Shown in pieces: positions 7,677 to 15,637 of a stretch of DNA of 64,000 nucleotides. Numbering within the stretch: the stretch's first letter is position 1; each line of letters opens with the position of its first letter. The notes below the pieces were generated by a model. The model had not been told where the DNA came from. It saw nothing but the letters and a program-made list of their open reading frames with translations, and did no database searches. Origin of the DNA: Hyphomicrobium sp. NDB2Meth4 (GTDB lineage: Bacteria > Pseudomonadota > Alphaproteobacteria > Rhizobiales > Hyphomicrobiaceae); contig NZ_FPEJ01000013.1 in assembly GCF_900117445.1 (NCBI RefSeq), positions 496,001 through 560,000 on the forward strand, read 5' to 3'. Both the position numbers and the translations under genes were made by a program.

Positions 7677-8111
7677 ATGAAGCACTACCATCTGACCTGG
7701 ACCGTAAGTCTCGGATCTGGAAACAGCGAATACCAGATCGTCGAAACGGACACGGAGGACGCAGATCCTGACGAACGAAAGGTGGTGTTTGCCCTCCCCT
7801 TCGATAGTCCCACCGGGGAGTATGAGTTTCCGGAGGAGATGCGAAAGAAATACCAGGAGCTTACCGGGAAACCGGAATTCGGGCCCGACGTCATCGCCCC
7901 CTACTTGCGCAGGGAGGAGTTGAAGCATGTGGTTTATGAAAGCCCATGTCGGTGGGCGCAACGGCACAGGGGCTGCGGCCTTTATTGCGGGCATATCGGA
8001 TGGCTTTACGCGCCGCGCAAATGTCGCCGGGGCATCGAGAACGGCGAAGGATCGCCGCCCCAGGAAACCTGTCCCGGCTTTGAGCCCAATCTACGCCAGC
8101 CGCAGGAATAG
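7677..8111 (+). CDS. Hypothetical protein (N-terminal part convincing)
   Basis: 144 aa. The first 90 residues look like real acidic soluble protein (M-K-H-Y-H-L-T-W, many D/E, E-F-P-E-E-M-R-K-K-Y). AAAGGAG precedes the ATG. The last 50 residues are Cys/Arg/Gly-rich and less protein-like. A second frame starting at 7927 with its own GGAGGAG box overlaps this tail and could encode an 85-aa product instead, so either a frameshift or two overlapping genes is possible. Function unknown. Confidence 0.5.
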   Translation: MKHYHLTWTVSLGSGNSEYQIVETDTEDADPDERKVVFALPFDSPTGEYEFPEEMRKKYQELTGKPEFGPDVIAPYLRREELKHVVYESPCRWAQRHRGCGLYCGHIGWLYAPRKCRRGIENGEGSPPQETCPGFEPNLRQPQE

Positions 8112-8492
8112 GCTTGCGGGAGTGCGCTGTTGCAGCTCGTTCTGCAATATCTGTTTATTTATTTACGATAATAGTATAGAATAGTAAAAGCTGGAGTTTT
8201 TCCAGCCGGGGCATCGAAACCCCTAACTTCATTCGGCAGGCATCAGCCGATATTGGTGCGTCTTCCTCACATACTGGCGAAGCGCGCCATAGATGCCGCC
8301 TTCTCGGTGTTAGACCGGGAGGCGGCAGTGCATGTTCAGGCTCACTGCCTGGCCTCGCGCTTCGGCGCGAACAGGCTCGCGGCTAAAGACTGCCGCGCCG
8401 TTCTGATGAAGTTACGGTTTCGAACTCCCGGTCACCAAGAGCTTTGCTCTGGTGGCCGTTTCATTTCGAGCAATGATTTTGTGGGGGAGTTC
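8112..8492. other. Structured non-coding block with four consecutive hairpins (candidate ncRNA or leader)
   Basis: No supported gene. Hairpin 1 is 8294-8327 (TGCCGCCT/AGGCGGCA outer stem, CGGT/ACCG inner). Hairpin 2 is 8347-8376 (GCCTG/CAGGC outer, CGCGC-TTCG-GCGCG inner with a UUCG tetraloop). Hairpin 3 is 8378-8397 (CGCGGC/GCCGCG). Hairpin 4 is 8430-8457 (GGTCACCA-AGAGC against GCTCT-GGTGGCC, one bulge and one GU pair). They follow one another up to 36 bp before the secreted-protein gene at 8493. An AT-rich stretch at about 8150-8190 could hold a promoter. An in-frame extension of the 8493 gene runs through here by chance. Confidence 0.5.
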
Positions 8493-8771
8493 ATGCGTCA
8501 TTTTATTCTAGCAGCCGCGATGACCGCGGCGTTCACCGGATATCCAGCCTTAGCCGAAGAGGCGGCAGACCCGCTTCCAACGCGCGTCGAGATCAATCAG
8601 GCCACCAAGACCTTCACCTTCATCATTGACAATAAGCCCGTCGCGCTGCTCGACAAAAATGGTCTGCACGTGCGCGAGGCCATCGTTTACGGCGGCACGC
8701 TGACCGATGCGGGTGCCGTCTCCTTCGATAAGCGCATAGTCGAGATGAAGAAGGAGGCCGGTCATGACTAA
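8493..8771 (+). CDS. Small exported hypothetical protein
   Basis: 92 aa from the ATG at 8493, chosen because GGGGGAG lies just upstream and a clear signal peptide follows (M-R-H-F-I-L-A-A-A-M-T ... A-L-A-E-E near residue 22). An open frame extends 80 codons upstream but crosses the hairpin block. The mature part (about 70 aa) alternates hydrophobic and charged residues, with T-F-T-F-I-I-D and V-S-F-D-K-R, suggesting beta strands. The stop overlaps the ATG of the next gene by 8 bp, so the two exported proteins are co-translated and may form one surface structure. Function unknown. Confidence 0.7.
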   Translation: MRHFILAAAMTAAFTGYPALAEEAADPLPTRVEINQATKTFTFIIDNKPVALLDKNGLHVREAIVYGGTLTDAGAVSFDKRIVEMKKEAGHD

Positions 8772-10476
8772 GCGCCTTCTTTCCCTGCTGGTTTTTCTGT
8801 TTCTCGCAGTCCCGGCCTACGCCGCACTTCAGGGGACAGACAGCAAGCCAGGTGATGCCTGTAGCGCCGGAGAAGCCGGACATACGAGGCGCAATGCCAG
8901 TTCCACGCAGGACCCTAAGGAGATCACGCTGATCTGCAACGGCAGCCAGTGGGTCTCGGCCAACGGGGGCGGCGCTATGAAGGGAACGAACGTGACCGGC
9001 GCGTGCACGCCGGCGCTTGACGGGACGGTCAAATATAACGCCTCAGCCAGCCCGCCCTGGCAGTATTGCGACGGAGGTACGACGTCCTGGCTCCCTTTTA
9101 GATTGCCCCAGTGCGCGGACGACGACACTGGGGAGTGCACACTGGCTGCGTTGCGATCAAGCAGCGATCCCAACTTGGTGGCCTCCAGTATCCGCTGCGG
9201 GCAGAACATTCTGGGCGTGACGGGCACCTATGACTGCACGGCCGACCCCGCCGCGTTTTCGGTTAACGATCTCACGGGGCAGGCGACTGCCAGCCTTATA
9301 TCCTCCAATACCCTGACGCCCACAGGTTACACCGATCCGCGGCCTGTGAGCGTGACAGGGCAAGGCAGCCCGCAGGTATCGGTCAATGGCGGGGCGTGGG
9401 TGACATCGGGCTGGATACTGCCCGGCTATACGGTGCAAGCGCGCCTCACTTCGGCCAGCGCGTACGATACGCCCTATGCCGCGACGATCAGCATCGGGGG
9501 CGTCAGCGACACATGGAATGTGCGCACCAAGGTGCAGGACACGACGCCCGATGCCTTCAACTTCACCGACCAGACGAATGTGCAGCTCAGCACGCTGACG
9601 ACCTCGGCCAGCATCACACCCACGGGATATGACGGCCCTGTCAGCGTTTCCGTGAGCGGGCAGGGCAGTCCGGAAATTTCGATCAACGGCGGGGCGTGGG
9701 GCAGCGGCGGCAGTATCAACCCGGGGCAGACGCTCGCCGTGCGCCTGACATCGAGCGGTTCGTATCTGACCACACTGACAGCGACCGTAACGGTCGGCGG
9801 CACGAGCGATAGCTGGAGCGTGCAGACGCGGCCCGATGTGACGGTCATCAATATCAGCGCCAACACGGGGAACGTGAACTTGTTCACGCTGGCGGGTAGC
9901 CCCGTCGCCGCCGGAAGCTGGGAGTTCGTGATTGCATCCGGGGTGTATGTCTATTCAACCAACACAGGAAATGCCGCAATCACGACGGGGGTTTTTCCGG
10001 CGGGCTCTGGTGTCAAGATTACCAATAACGGTTATATCCTCGGCATGGGAGGGGGTGGAGGCTATTCTGCCGCTGGGGGTGAGGCTGGCGGCCCCGCCAT
10101 TTCCCTCGCTAATAATGTAACAATCGACAATTCCGCTGGCTTGATCTACGGCGGCGGCGATGGCGGCTCCGGTGGATGGACGTTTGATTTTATGAGTAAT
10201 TCCTATTACGGCGGCGGCGGTGGTGGTGGTCAAAGCTACCATACATCACTTGGCGGCGGCAGCCCTCAAGGAGGTGCAGGCAATGGCGGCAATGGGACAT
10301 TTTCCGGGCCAGGCGGCGGCGGCATAGGAGGCGCTACAGGTTGGACCGCTTACAACAATAACGGAGCCTCCGGCGGAAGTTGGGGTAACAGCGGCAAAGC
10401 CGTTGCCGTCAATGGCAAGACCATCACCTGGCTCGGGGGCAATGACTCAACGCATGTGAAGGGTGCGGTGAATTGA
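8764..10476 (+). CDS. Secreted fibre-like protein with two Ig-like repeats and glycine-rich C-terminus
   Basis: 570 aa. Signal peptide at 1-21 (basic K-R, hydrophobic core, A-Y-A-A). Residues 30-160 hold several Cys pairs around T-G-E-C-T and Y-D-C-T. Two tandem repeats of about 95 residues follow (about 165-258 and 259-355). Each has F-x-x-x-D-x-T, L-T-P-T-G-Y or I-T-P-T-G-Y, V-S-G-Q-G-S-P, N-G-G-A-W, R-L-T-S and T-x-G-x-S-D-x-W, a pattern of bacterial Ig-like beta-sandwich modules. After about residue 420 the sequence is glycine-rich (G-G-G-G-G, A-G-G-x-A-G-G) as in phage tail-fibre tips. It probably sits on the cell surface or on an appendage and binds a partner cell or surface. That role is inference. 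Confidence 0.8.
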   Translation: MTKRLLSLLVFLFLAVPAYAALQGTDSKPGDACSAGEAGHTRRNASSTQDPKEITLICNGSQWVSANGGGAMKGTNVTGACTPALDGTVKYNASASPPWQYCDGGTTSWLPFRLPQCADDDTGECTLAALRSSSDPNLVASSIRCGQNILGVTGTYDCTADPAAFSVNDLTGQATASLISSNTLTPTGYTDPRPVSVTGQGSPQVSVNGGAWVTSGWILPGYTVQARLTSASAYDTPYAATISIGGVSDTWNVRTKVQDTTPDAFNFTDQTNVQLSTLTTSASITPTGYDGPVSVSVSGQGSPEISINGGAWGSGGSINPGQTLAVRLTSSGSYLTTLTATVTVGGTSDSWSVQTRPDVTVINISANTGNVNLFTLAGSPVAAGSWEFVIASGVYVYSTNTGNAAITTGVFPAGSGVKITNNGYILGMGGGGGYSAAGGEAGGPAISLANNVTIDNSAGLIYGGGDGGSGGWTFDFMSNSYYGGGGGGGQSYHTSLGGGSPQGGAGNGGNGTFSGPGGGGIGGATGWTAYNNNGASGGSWGNSGKAVAVNGKTITWLGGNDSTHVKGAVN

Positions 10477-10517
10477 TTTTCCTGGCGCGGCGTTGCCGGT
10501 GTCTTGATCCCCTTAGA

Positions 10518-11138
10518 TCACAGCGGGTTCTTGAGCAGATATCGCCTATAATCCTCATACAGCCGCAGCTCTGGATGCGCGTGGGGTTTTGCGCCGGGGA
10601 TGAAGTCGGCCAGCTTCTGCAGCGGATCGCGCGGGTGCAGCGCGGTGAAGGCTTCCGCAATCTGCGCCAGCAGATGCTCATCAACGTCCACACCCCTTAG
10701 ATCCAGGGCGCAGAAAATGCGCACGGCTTTCTCTATAAGGAAGAGCTGCCCATCCTTGCTGGAGGCGAGCCTGGGAGCGTGGCGTTTAAGATAGCGCGCG
10801 AAACGCCGCGACTTCTCAATCCCGGCAAGCATGGTCCTGCCGGTGGCTGAGACACCCTCACTATCAAACAGCAAGAGGCCCGCGCTGGCAAAGTGCGCCA
10901 GTTTGTTCTGTGCTGCCTTCGGCAGGTTGATCCGCAGCGCGCAATAGGTGATGCGGATGGTCTTCCCGCTCACATGCGTGGTGGGCTCCAGCACTTTGAC
11001 AGGCACCCCATCGGCATAACCGCTCAGGATGCGCAGAAATTTATGTTCGGTGAGCTTGGCTCCCCGGCAGTAGCGATTCTTGAGAGCGCCACTGCGTTCG
11101 ATTTTTGGTGTTTTGATCTCCCCGCGATCCGCCCCCAT
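10518..11138 (-). CDS. Hypothetical protein, possible HTH DNA-binding
   Basis: 206 aa. The segment at about residues 28-70 (A-K-L-T-E-H-K-F-L-R-I-L, then T-H-V-S-G-K-T-I-R-I-T-Y-C-A-L-R) resembles the N-terminal helix-turn-helix of some transposases, such as the IS1595 type. No catalytic DDE segment is present, so this is not an intact transposase. The C-terminal half is helical and charged. It is convergent with the fibre gene (41 bp apart) and divergent from 11325. A domesticated DNA-binding protein or an unknown family are both possible. Confidence 0.6.
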   Translation of the reverse strand: MGADRGEIKTPKIERSGALKNRYCRGAKLTEHKFLRILSGYADGVPVKVLEPTTHVSGKTIRITYCALRINLPKAAQNKLAHFASAGLLLFDSEGVSATGRTMLAGIEKSRRFARYLKRHAPRLASSKDGQLFLIEKAVRIFCALDLRGVDVDEHLLAQIAEAFTALHPRDPLQKLADFIPGAKPHAHPELRLYEDYRRYLLKNPL

Positions 11139-11324
11139 AGCGACTTTGCGCTTGAGTGTGTGCGGCTATGCTTCCCTTCGATTTTGCGGGGAATGATCTC
11201 TTCGATTAATTTGTCATAACTTGCATGGATTTCAAGGCATTACACGCCCGCGTATGCGGGTGCGTGCGAGGATTTGCGCGGGGTTTGGCCCCGCCAAAAA
11301 CAACAAGAAAAGGAGACTTGAGTA

Positions 11325-11759
11325 ATGAGTATCTGTGACCGCTGCGGACGCGATGTCTGCAAACCCTGCACCGTTAAACCCGTCAACGACAACAAGCGCA
11401 CTGTGGTGGTGGCGAGCGATGATGAGCTGCTGCGCCGCTCACATTTTCAGCGGCTGGCGACCGCTACGCGCGCGCTTGGAATATCCCGCCGCGAGATCCC
11501 GAACTGGATCGCCGATACGATCTACGGTTTTCGGGGCAAGATCGTCTGGCCGGGCGGCAAGGCGTTTGAAGTGGACGATGAGGACATCGATGCGGCGTTC
11601 AACGATGACGGTTCGTTCCGCTGGCTCTCGGGCTTTTTGTATTTCGATGAGATTGACCCGAAGCAAAACCCGCAACGGCGCATCTTATCGCGCCTGCGCC
11701 TGATCGATCTCGCGTTTCGCATTTCAAACCCTGTGCGCGCCGGGTTCATCGCAAAGTGA
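11325..11759 (+). CDS. Hypothetical protein with N-terminal four-cysteine knuckle, paralogue of 7175-7600
   Basis: 144 aa. The first 16 residues hold C4, C7, C12 and C15 (C-D-R-C, C-K-P-C), a possible zinc knuckle that the 7175 paralogue lacks. Residues 27-144 align with that paralogue along their whole length (R-R-S-H-F-Q-R-L-A, F-N-D-D-G-S-F-R-W, R-L-R-L-I-D-L-A-F-R-I). AAAAGGAGAC precedes the ATG. The upstream gap contains two GC hairpins (about 11247-11270 and 11278-11295). Function unknown; a DNA- or nucleic-acid-binding role would fit the knuckle. Confidence 0.75.
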   Translation: MSICDRCGRDVCKPCTVKPVNDNKRTVVVASDDELLRRSHFQRLATATRALGISRREIPNWIADTIYGFRGKIVWPGGKAFEVDDEDIDAAFNDDGSFRWLSGFLYFDEIDPKQNPQRRILSRLRLIDLAFRISNPVRAGFIAK

Positions 11760-11873
11760 GCGGGCGGGGAAGTTTCCCCCAGATCAGCTTCAACACTCGC
11801 TTATTTCTAGGCTCAGGCAAGCGCCGGTTCGATGGGTTCGGACCGGCTCCCCTGACGAAAGGCTGGTGCTTCA

Positions 11874-12173
11874 TTGAAATTCGATCCCTACGAACACCAA
11901 CGAAAACAGCAGAGCGAATTCATGAGCGCGGTCGAGTGGCTGGCGATCCTGCTCGCCATCATGACAGCGTTCCTGCTCACGCCGGAAGTCTACGCGCGCA
12001 CGGTCAACTGGATCGTGGCGTACACGGCCTCGCGCTACGGAGCGGGTTTTGAAGACCTCACCCGCTTCGCTTGGTTCGTCATGACGGCGCTTTTGATCTT
12101 CTTCGGAGCCCGCGCCACGCTCGCAACGGCCATCGTCGGAGCCGGGCTCGCATTGGCAACCCGTCTGATCTGA
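11874..12173 (+). CDS. Small membrane protein
   Basis: 99 aa from TTG at 11874, or about 83 aa from the in-frame ATG at 11922; no ribosome site is decisive. Two hydrophobic helices are visible (L-A-I-L-L-A-I-M-T-A-F-L-L and F-V-M-T-A-L-L-I-F-F-G-A), with an N-terminal charged tail. It precedes another small membrane protein and the coupling-protein gene, as accessory membrane genes often do in mobilization clusters. Not recognised. Confidence 0.55.
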   Translation: MKFDPYEHQRKQQSEFMSAVEWLAILLAIMTAFLLTPEVYARTVNWIVAYTASRYGAGFEDLTRFAWFVMTALLIFFGARATLATAIVGAGLALATRLI

Positions 12174-12195
12174 AAACTCGAAAGGAGAACTGGCC

Positions 12196-12420
12196 ATGTC
12201 ACGTACCCCGGAAGTCATTATCAGCAAGCCCCGGAAGCTGCTTAACCGTCTGGTCGGCTGTGCCAGCGCCGGATGCGCGCTGCTCAGCGTAGCCTCATTC
12301 TTACAGGGAGGTCCCTACCTGCTTCTGCTGATCGCCGGCCTTGTGCTGGCGTTCATCGCCGATAGCATCAAGTTCAAATACGTCAAGACCTACGAAGAAG
12401 GCGGCTACAAGCTCGTCTGA
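12196..12420 (+). CDS. Small membrane protein
   Basis: 74 aa with a strong ribosome site (AAAGGAGAA) before the ATG. Two hydrophobic segments lie at about residues 18-36 and 40-56, followed by a charged tail (K-F-K-Y-V-K-T-Y-E-E). It is 22 bp after the previous small membrane protein and 67 bp before the coupling-protein start. It is probably part of the mobilization membrane complex, by position only. Confidence 0.65.
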   Translation: MSRTPEVIISKPRKLLNRLVGCASAGCALLSVASFLQGGPYLLLLIAGLVLAFIADSIKFKYVKTYEEGGYKLV

Positions 12421-12487
12421 TCACAATCCTGAAGGGGCCGCATCGCCAGCGGCCCCGTTTGCTGTCCAGCCTTGGGAGTTCGCAGCA

Positions 12488-14107
12488 ATGTCCTCCTCCT
12501 CCTTCAATGAGCAATACCGGCACGGCAGCGCGCGGTGGGCGGATGACTATGAGCTGCGCGCCGCAGGACTGCTGAATGGGCGCGGTCTGCCGATAGGGTT
12601 TGCCGGTCATCACCATCTGCGGCTGGAGGGCGATGCGCCGCTGGTGACGATTGGCGGTGCGGGCTCGGGGAAGCTGCGCGATGTGATCGGCCATATCTTC
12701 GGTGCCCTCGGTCACGGGGGCCCAATGATCGTGCTGGACCCGCGCGGGGAGATTGCCGCGACGTTCCTGCCCGCGCTCGCCCATGCGGGCATTCAAGGGT
12801 ATCTCTGGAATCCTTATGGGCTGCACGGGCTGCCCTCTCATTCGTGCAACCCGCTCGACCCGATTGATCCGCGCGCGCCCACGTTTCATGCGGACTGCAA
12901 GCTCTCGGCCCGCTCGCTCATCACCGTTACCAGCAAAGCGGAGGGAAAGTATTTCGAGCAGCGGGGCAGCGGCTGGGCTGACGTTCTCTTGAAGCGCCTT
13001 GCAGAAGTGACGGGCGGGGCGAGCCTGCCTGCGCTGATGCGCACCGTGAACCTCATTGAATCCGGCGCGCGCAGCTGGCCGGAATTTCTGGAGGGGATGG
13101 TGCAATCCGCCTTTGAAGACGTGCGCCGCACGGCGGGCGAGATGCTGACCAAGCAACAGGATTCCCCGCGCGAGTTCGGCTCCATTATGGGCGAGATCTA
13201 TGGCAGCCTTTCATTCCTCGATGACCCCGCGCTCCAAAGGTCTTTAGAGTACCCGGACTTCTCACTGGCGGAGCTTTGCCGGAGCGATAAAACCGTCGTC
13301 GTCTTCCTGATGATGCCCGCCGAGTATTTGCACCAGAGCAGCGCGGTGCTCCGGCAGTTCTTCATGGCATCCATGCTCTATAAATCGCGCGCGCCGGGCT
13401 CGGGCCGCGTGCTGATGCTGATTGACGAAGCCGCGCAACTCGGCTCGTTTCCCGGCCTGCAGATGGCCTACACCTACGGGCGCGGCATCGGCATTCGCCC
13501 GTGGACGTTCTGGCAGGATATCGGCCAGATCATTCATAACTTCGGCCCTACAGGCGTGCAGACGTTTCTGGGCTCCTCCCAGATGCGGCAGTTCTTCGGC
13601 GTGCGGGATTATCAGACCGCCAAGCTGATCTCGGACATGCTGGGCAGCGAGACGCTGGAATATGACGACAAGCGCCTGCAGGAAGCGGCAAAGCGCCAGA
13701 AGGTGCAGGCCGTGCAGCGCCTCATCGCGGGTGATGACCCGCTGAATGCGCTGCTCGACGTGGCGCATTACGGTCAGGCCGCAAAGCTCCGCACCAAGCA
13801 GGCGCGGAAACTCGTGACCGAAGATGAGATTTTATCGATGCCGGAGGACCGGCAGATTCTTTTTATCTCGGGCAAGAACCTGCCGCCTGTCTCAGCATTG
13901 AAGCTTCCGTATTTCTCGCGGCCCGAGATGGCGGGCCTGTATCTGCCCAACCCGTATCACCCGCCGCAGGACAGCGTGCAGATCGCAACGCGGTGGGGCA
14001 CCAGGCGTGCGCGCGTGATCCGGGAGCCCGTGCCGGGGAAGTTCGCATCTTTCGCCCAATATCGCGAGGGAAGTTGGGCATACGTAGAAGGCTACAAACC
14101 AACCTGA
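12488..14107 (+). CDS. VirD4/TraG-type type IV coupling protein (cytoplasmic ATPase)
   Basis: 539 aa from the ATG at 12488; a longer frame would run into the previous gene. Walker A is G-G-A-G-S-G-K at about residues 56-62, and Walker B is V-L-M-L-I-D-E-A-A-Q-L-G at about 307-318. The segments W-N-P-Y-G, S-C-N-P-L-D-P-I-D and F-F-G-V-R-D-Y-Q-T-A fit the TraG/VirD4 family. No transmembrane helices are found at the N-terminus, unlike classical VirD4, so membrane contact may come from the two small membrane proteins just upstream. The protein would bring the relaxase-DNA complex to a secretion channel supplied from elsewhere. Confidence 0.85.
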   Translation: MSSSSFNEQYRHGSARWADDYELRAAGLLNGRGLPIGFAGHHHLRLEGDAPLVTIGGAGSGKLRDVIGHIFGALGHGGPMIVLDPRGEIAATFLPALAHAGIQGYLWNPYGLHGLPSHSCNPLDPIDPRAPTFHADCKLSARSLITVTSKAEGKYFEQRGSGWADVLLKRLAEVTGGASLPALMRTVNLIESGARSWPEFLEGMVQSAFEDVRRTAGEMLTKQQDSPREFGSIMGEIYGSLSFLDDPALQRSLEYPDFSLAELCRSDKTVVVFLMMPAEYLHQSSAVLRQFFMASMLYKSRAPGSGRVLMLIDEAAQLGSFPGLQMAYTYGRGIGIRPWTFWQDIGQIIHNFGPTGVQTFLGSSQMRQFFGVRDYQTAKLISDMLGSETLEYDDKRLQEAAKRQKVQAVQRLIAGDDPLNALLDVAHYGQAAKLRTKQARKLVTEDEILSMPEDRQILFISGKNLPPVSALKLPYFSRPEMAGLYLPNPYHPPQDSVQIATRWGTRRARVIREPVPGKFASFAQYREGSWAYVEGYKPT

Positions 14108-14126
14108 CACTTAAAGGAGATCAGAC

Positions 14127-14414
14127 ATGACCAATGACGACAAACAGCCCCCTCGCAAACCTGACCTCGAAGTCAGCTACATGCGCGGGGCCGCGTGGGA
14201 CAACCGCGCTAGTGGCGGAGGCATCAACGTCAATCTGCGCTTCACGTTGAAAGATGTGGCCGAGCGCATTCAGGAAGCCAAAGACAACGCACGTGACGGA
14301 GACCGCAAGGATGATCGCCGCGAACCCTCACGCGAATCCTCGCGCGAGGACAAGCGCAGCTCCGGCAGGGAGGATCGCCAAAGCCGCGACAACGGTCCCC
14401 GTTATGAGCGGTGA
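14127..14414 (+). CDS. Hypothetical charged protein
   Basis: 95 aa. A structured first half contains I-N-V-N-L-R-F-T-L-K-D-V. The second half is almost entirely R, D, E, S and K in repeated short R-E-D or S-R-E units and is probably disordered. AAAGGAGA precedes the ATG, 19 bp after the coupling-protein stop. The stop overlaps the GTG of the next gene, so the three genes are one transcript. Confidence 0.65.
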   Translation: MTNDDKQPPRKPDLEVSYMRGAAWDNRASGGGINVNLRFTLKDVAERIQEAKDNARDGDRKDDRREPSRESSREDKRSSGREDRQSRDNGPRYER

Positions 14415-14686
14415 GTAAGGAGTTTGGCCGGGCCGCTTCGGGCGTAGTCACCAAAGCGGAACTCGACCAGAAAATCGCAGCTCAACCCAAGCCGCGGGTT
14501 GAGCTGCATCTCACGCCTCAGGGCTATGAGGTGCAGGAGATCAACACCGAGCAGTTCAGGGCCTTTCGTGATCGCATCCATCATCTCCGCGAACGCCTCA
14601 ACGGCGCGCATGATAGACTTCGCGATCAGCGCGCCAGAGCCCTGCAGCGCGGACGGGCCAAACAGGATTTCGACCGAGGGCGGTAG
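14411..14686 (+). CDS. Hypothetical protein
   Basis: 91 aa, starting with GTG that overlaps the preceding TGA (GTGA). The C-terminal half is a long basic helix (R-I-H-H-L-R-E-R-L-N ... R-D-Q-R-A-R-A). Not recognised. Translational coupling places it with the charged protein upstream. Confidence 0.6.
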   Translation: MSKEFGRAASGVVTKAELDQKIAAQPKPRVELHLTPQGYEVQEINTEQFRAFRDRIHHLRERLNGAHDRLRDQRARALQRGRAKQDFDRGR

Positions 14687-14722
14687 CGCCGCCCCGGTTC
14701 TCTCAAACGCCAAGGCCTTGCC

Positions 14723-14992
14723 ATGACGCACTTCACCAAGCTGGATGCCATCCGCAAACATCTGCGCCTTGGGTCATCATCACGGCCTCCATCGCCGCCG
14801 CCCGAGACCGGCAAGCGCGTGCAGAAAAACCTCTCCATCCTTGAGCGCGATGCCGCGCGGCTCACCGCGCTCGCCAAACGCGATGGCCTTTCTCAGGCGA
14901 GGCTGCTATCAGCCGCGCTGGATGCGTATGAGCATTCAATGGATCGACATAACGACGCCAAAGTTTGTTTTTCAGATTTTCCCATGATATAA
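14723..14992 (+). CDS. Possible ribbon-helix-helix protein
   Basis: 89 aa. The segment K-N-L-S-I-L-E-R-D-A-A-R-L-T-A-L-A-K-R, followed by L-S-Q-A-R-L-L-S-A-A-L, looks like a strand-helix-helix DNA-binding unit of plasmid accessory proteins. It is the last gene before a strong terminator at 15026. A role in regulation or in the relaxosome is inference. Confidence 0.55.
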   Translation: MTHFTKLDAIRKHLRLGSSSRPPSPPPETGKRVQKNLSILERDAARLTALAKRDGLSQARLLSAALDAYEHSMDRHNDAKVCFSDFPMI

Positions 14993-15025
14993 AGTAATTG
15001 CAGACGCAATGAATCTATCCAAATG

Positions 15026-15049
15026 GCCCCGCGACCGGGGCTTTTTTTT
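15026..15049 (+). terminator. Intrinsic terminator after the coupling-protein operon
   Basis: GCCCCG (15026-15031) and CGGGGC (15036-15041) flank CGAC and are followed by eight T. It ends the rightward run that begins near 11.8 kb. Confidence 0.85.
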
Positions 15050-15157
15050 ATAGCCAGCACGCGTCCGTCGCTGGCTCGCTCTGCAAAATCACAAGCCGAA
15101 CATCCCAACCCACCGCCAAGGCCACAGCCTTGCGCGGCAAACGCCATTGGAGCCGCC

Positions 15158-15637
15158 ATGACTCAGACGTTTATTTCAGAACGCCTATCCTACGGAGGTC
15201 AGGACACCTGCAAGGCCCATCCGCCTGACCAGGCGGTTGTCCATGCCTGCAAGGAGCCTTGCCACCGGAGCGCCGTTGGCTACACCGCTAAAAGCCTCGC
15301 GCCCGCGCATCCGAACTACCTCGCGCACCGCACCAAGACGGATTTATATCTGAATTTGATCGACCCGCCGGTGCCGCTCTTCAAGCTTGAGAGCTTCGAG
15401 ATTGCCCTCGATTTCATGCACACCGCCTACAAGGCCGGACCGCTTCATATCCACTGCAACCAGGGACAATCGCGTGCGCCATCCCTCGCGCTGTTGCTGA
15501 TGGCCAAGCGGCTCGGTCATCTGCCGAACTCCAGTTACGCCGAGGCCCGTTCCGCCTTTGAGGCGCTCTATCCCTATAGTCCCGGTAAAGGCATCGCCCG
15601 TTTTCTCACCGACAACTGGGGCGGCTTAAGTTCCTAG
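15158..15637 (+). CDS. Protein phosphatase-like protein (PTP/dual-specificity signature)
   Basis: 159 aa from the ATG at 15158. An upstream frame extension crosses the terminator and is not used. H-C-N-Q-G-Q-S-R at residues 99-106 matches the H-C-x5-R phosphatase loop, with C100 as nucleophile and R106 binding phosphate. It is preceded by a hydrophobic strand and followed by a helix, as in the fold. A candidate general-acid Asp is in the L-I-D-P-P loop at about residue 69. It would dephosphorylate a phosphoprotein, phosphoinositide or RNA 5' end; the substrate is unknown. It overlaps the stop of the convergent gene at 15634. Such phosphatases are seen in mobile elements, but I know of no described role. 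Confidence 0.75.
   Translation: MTQTFISERLSYGGQDTCKAHPPDQAVVHACKEPCHRSAVGYTAKSLAPAHPNYLAHRTKTDLYLNLIDPPVPLFKLESFEIALDFMHTAYKAGPLHIHCNQGQSRAPSLALLLMAKRLGHLPNSSYAEARSAFEALYPYSPGKGIARFLTDNWGGLSS

Noticed and set aside
7563-7994. Minus-strand frame opposite the 7677 gene
   Set aside because: The plus-strand frame has a ribosome site and better protein composition at its N-terminus.
10518-11138. Complete insertion sequence around the HTH protein
   Set aside because: No DDE catalytic region and no terminal inverted repeats or target duplication recognised.
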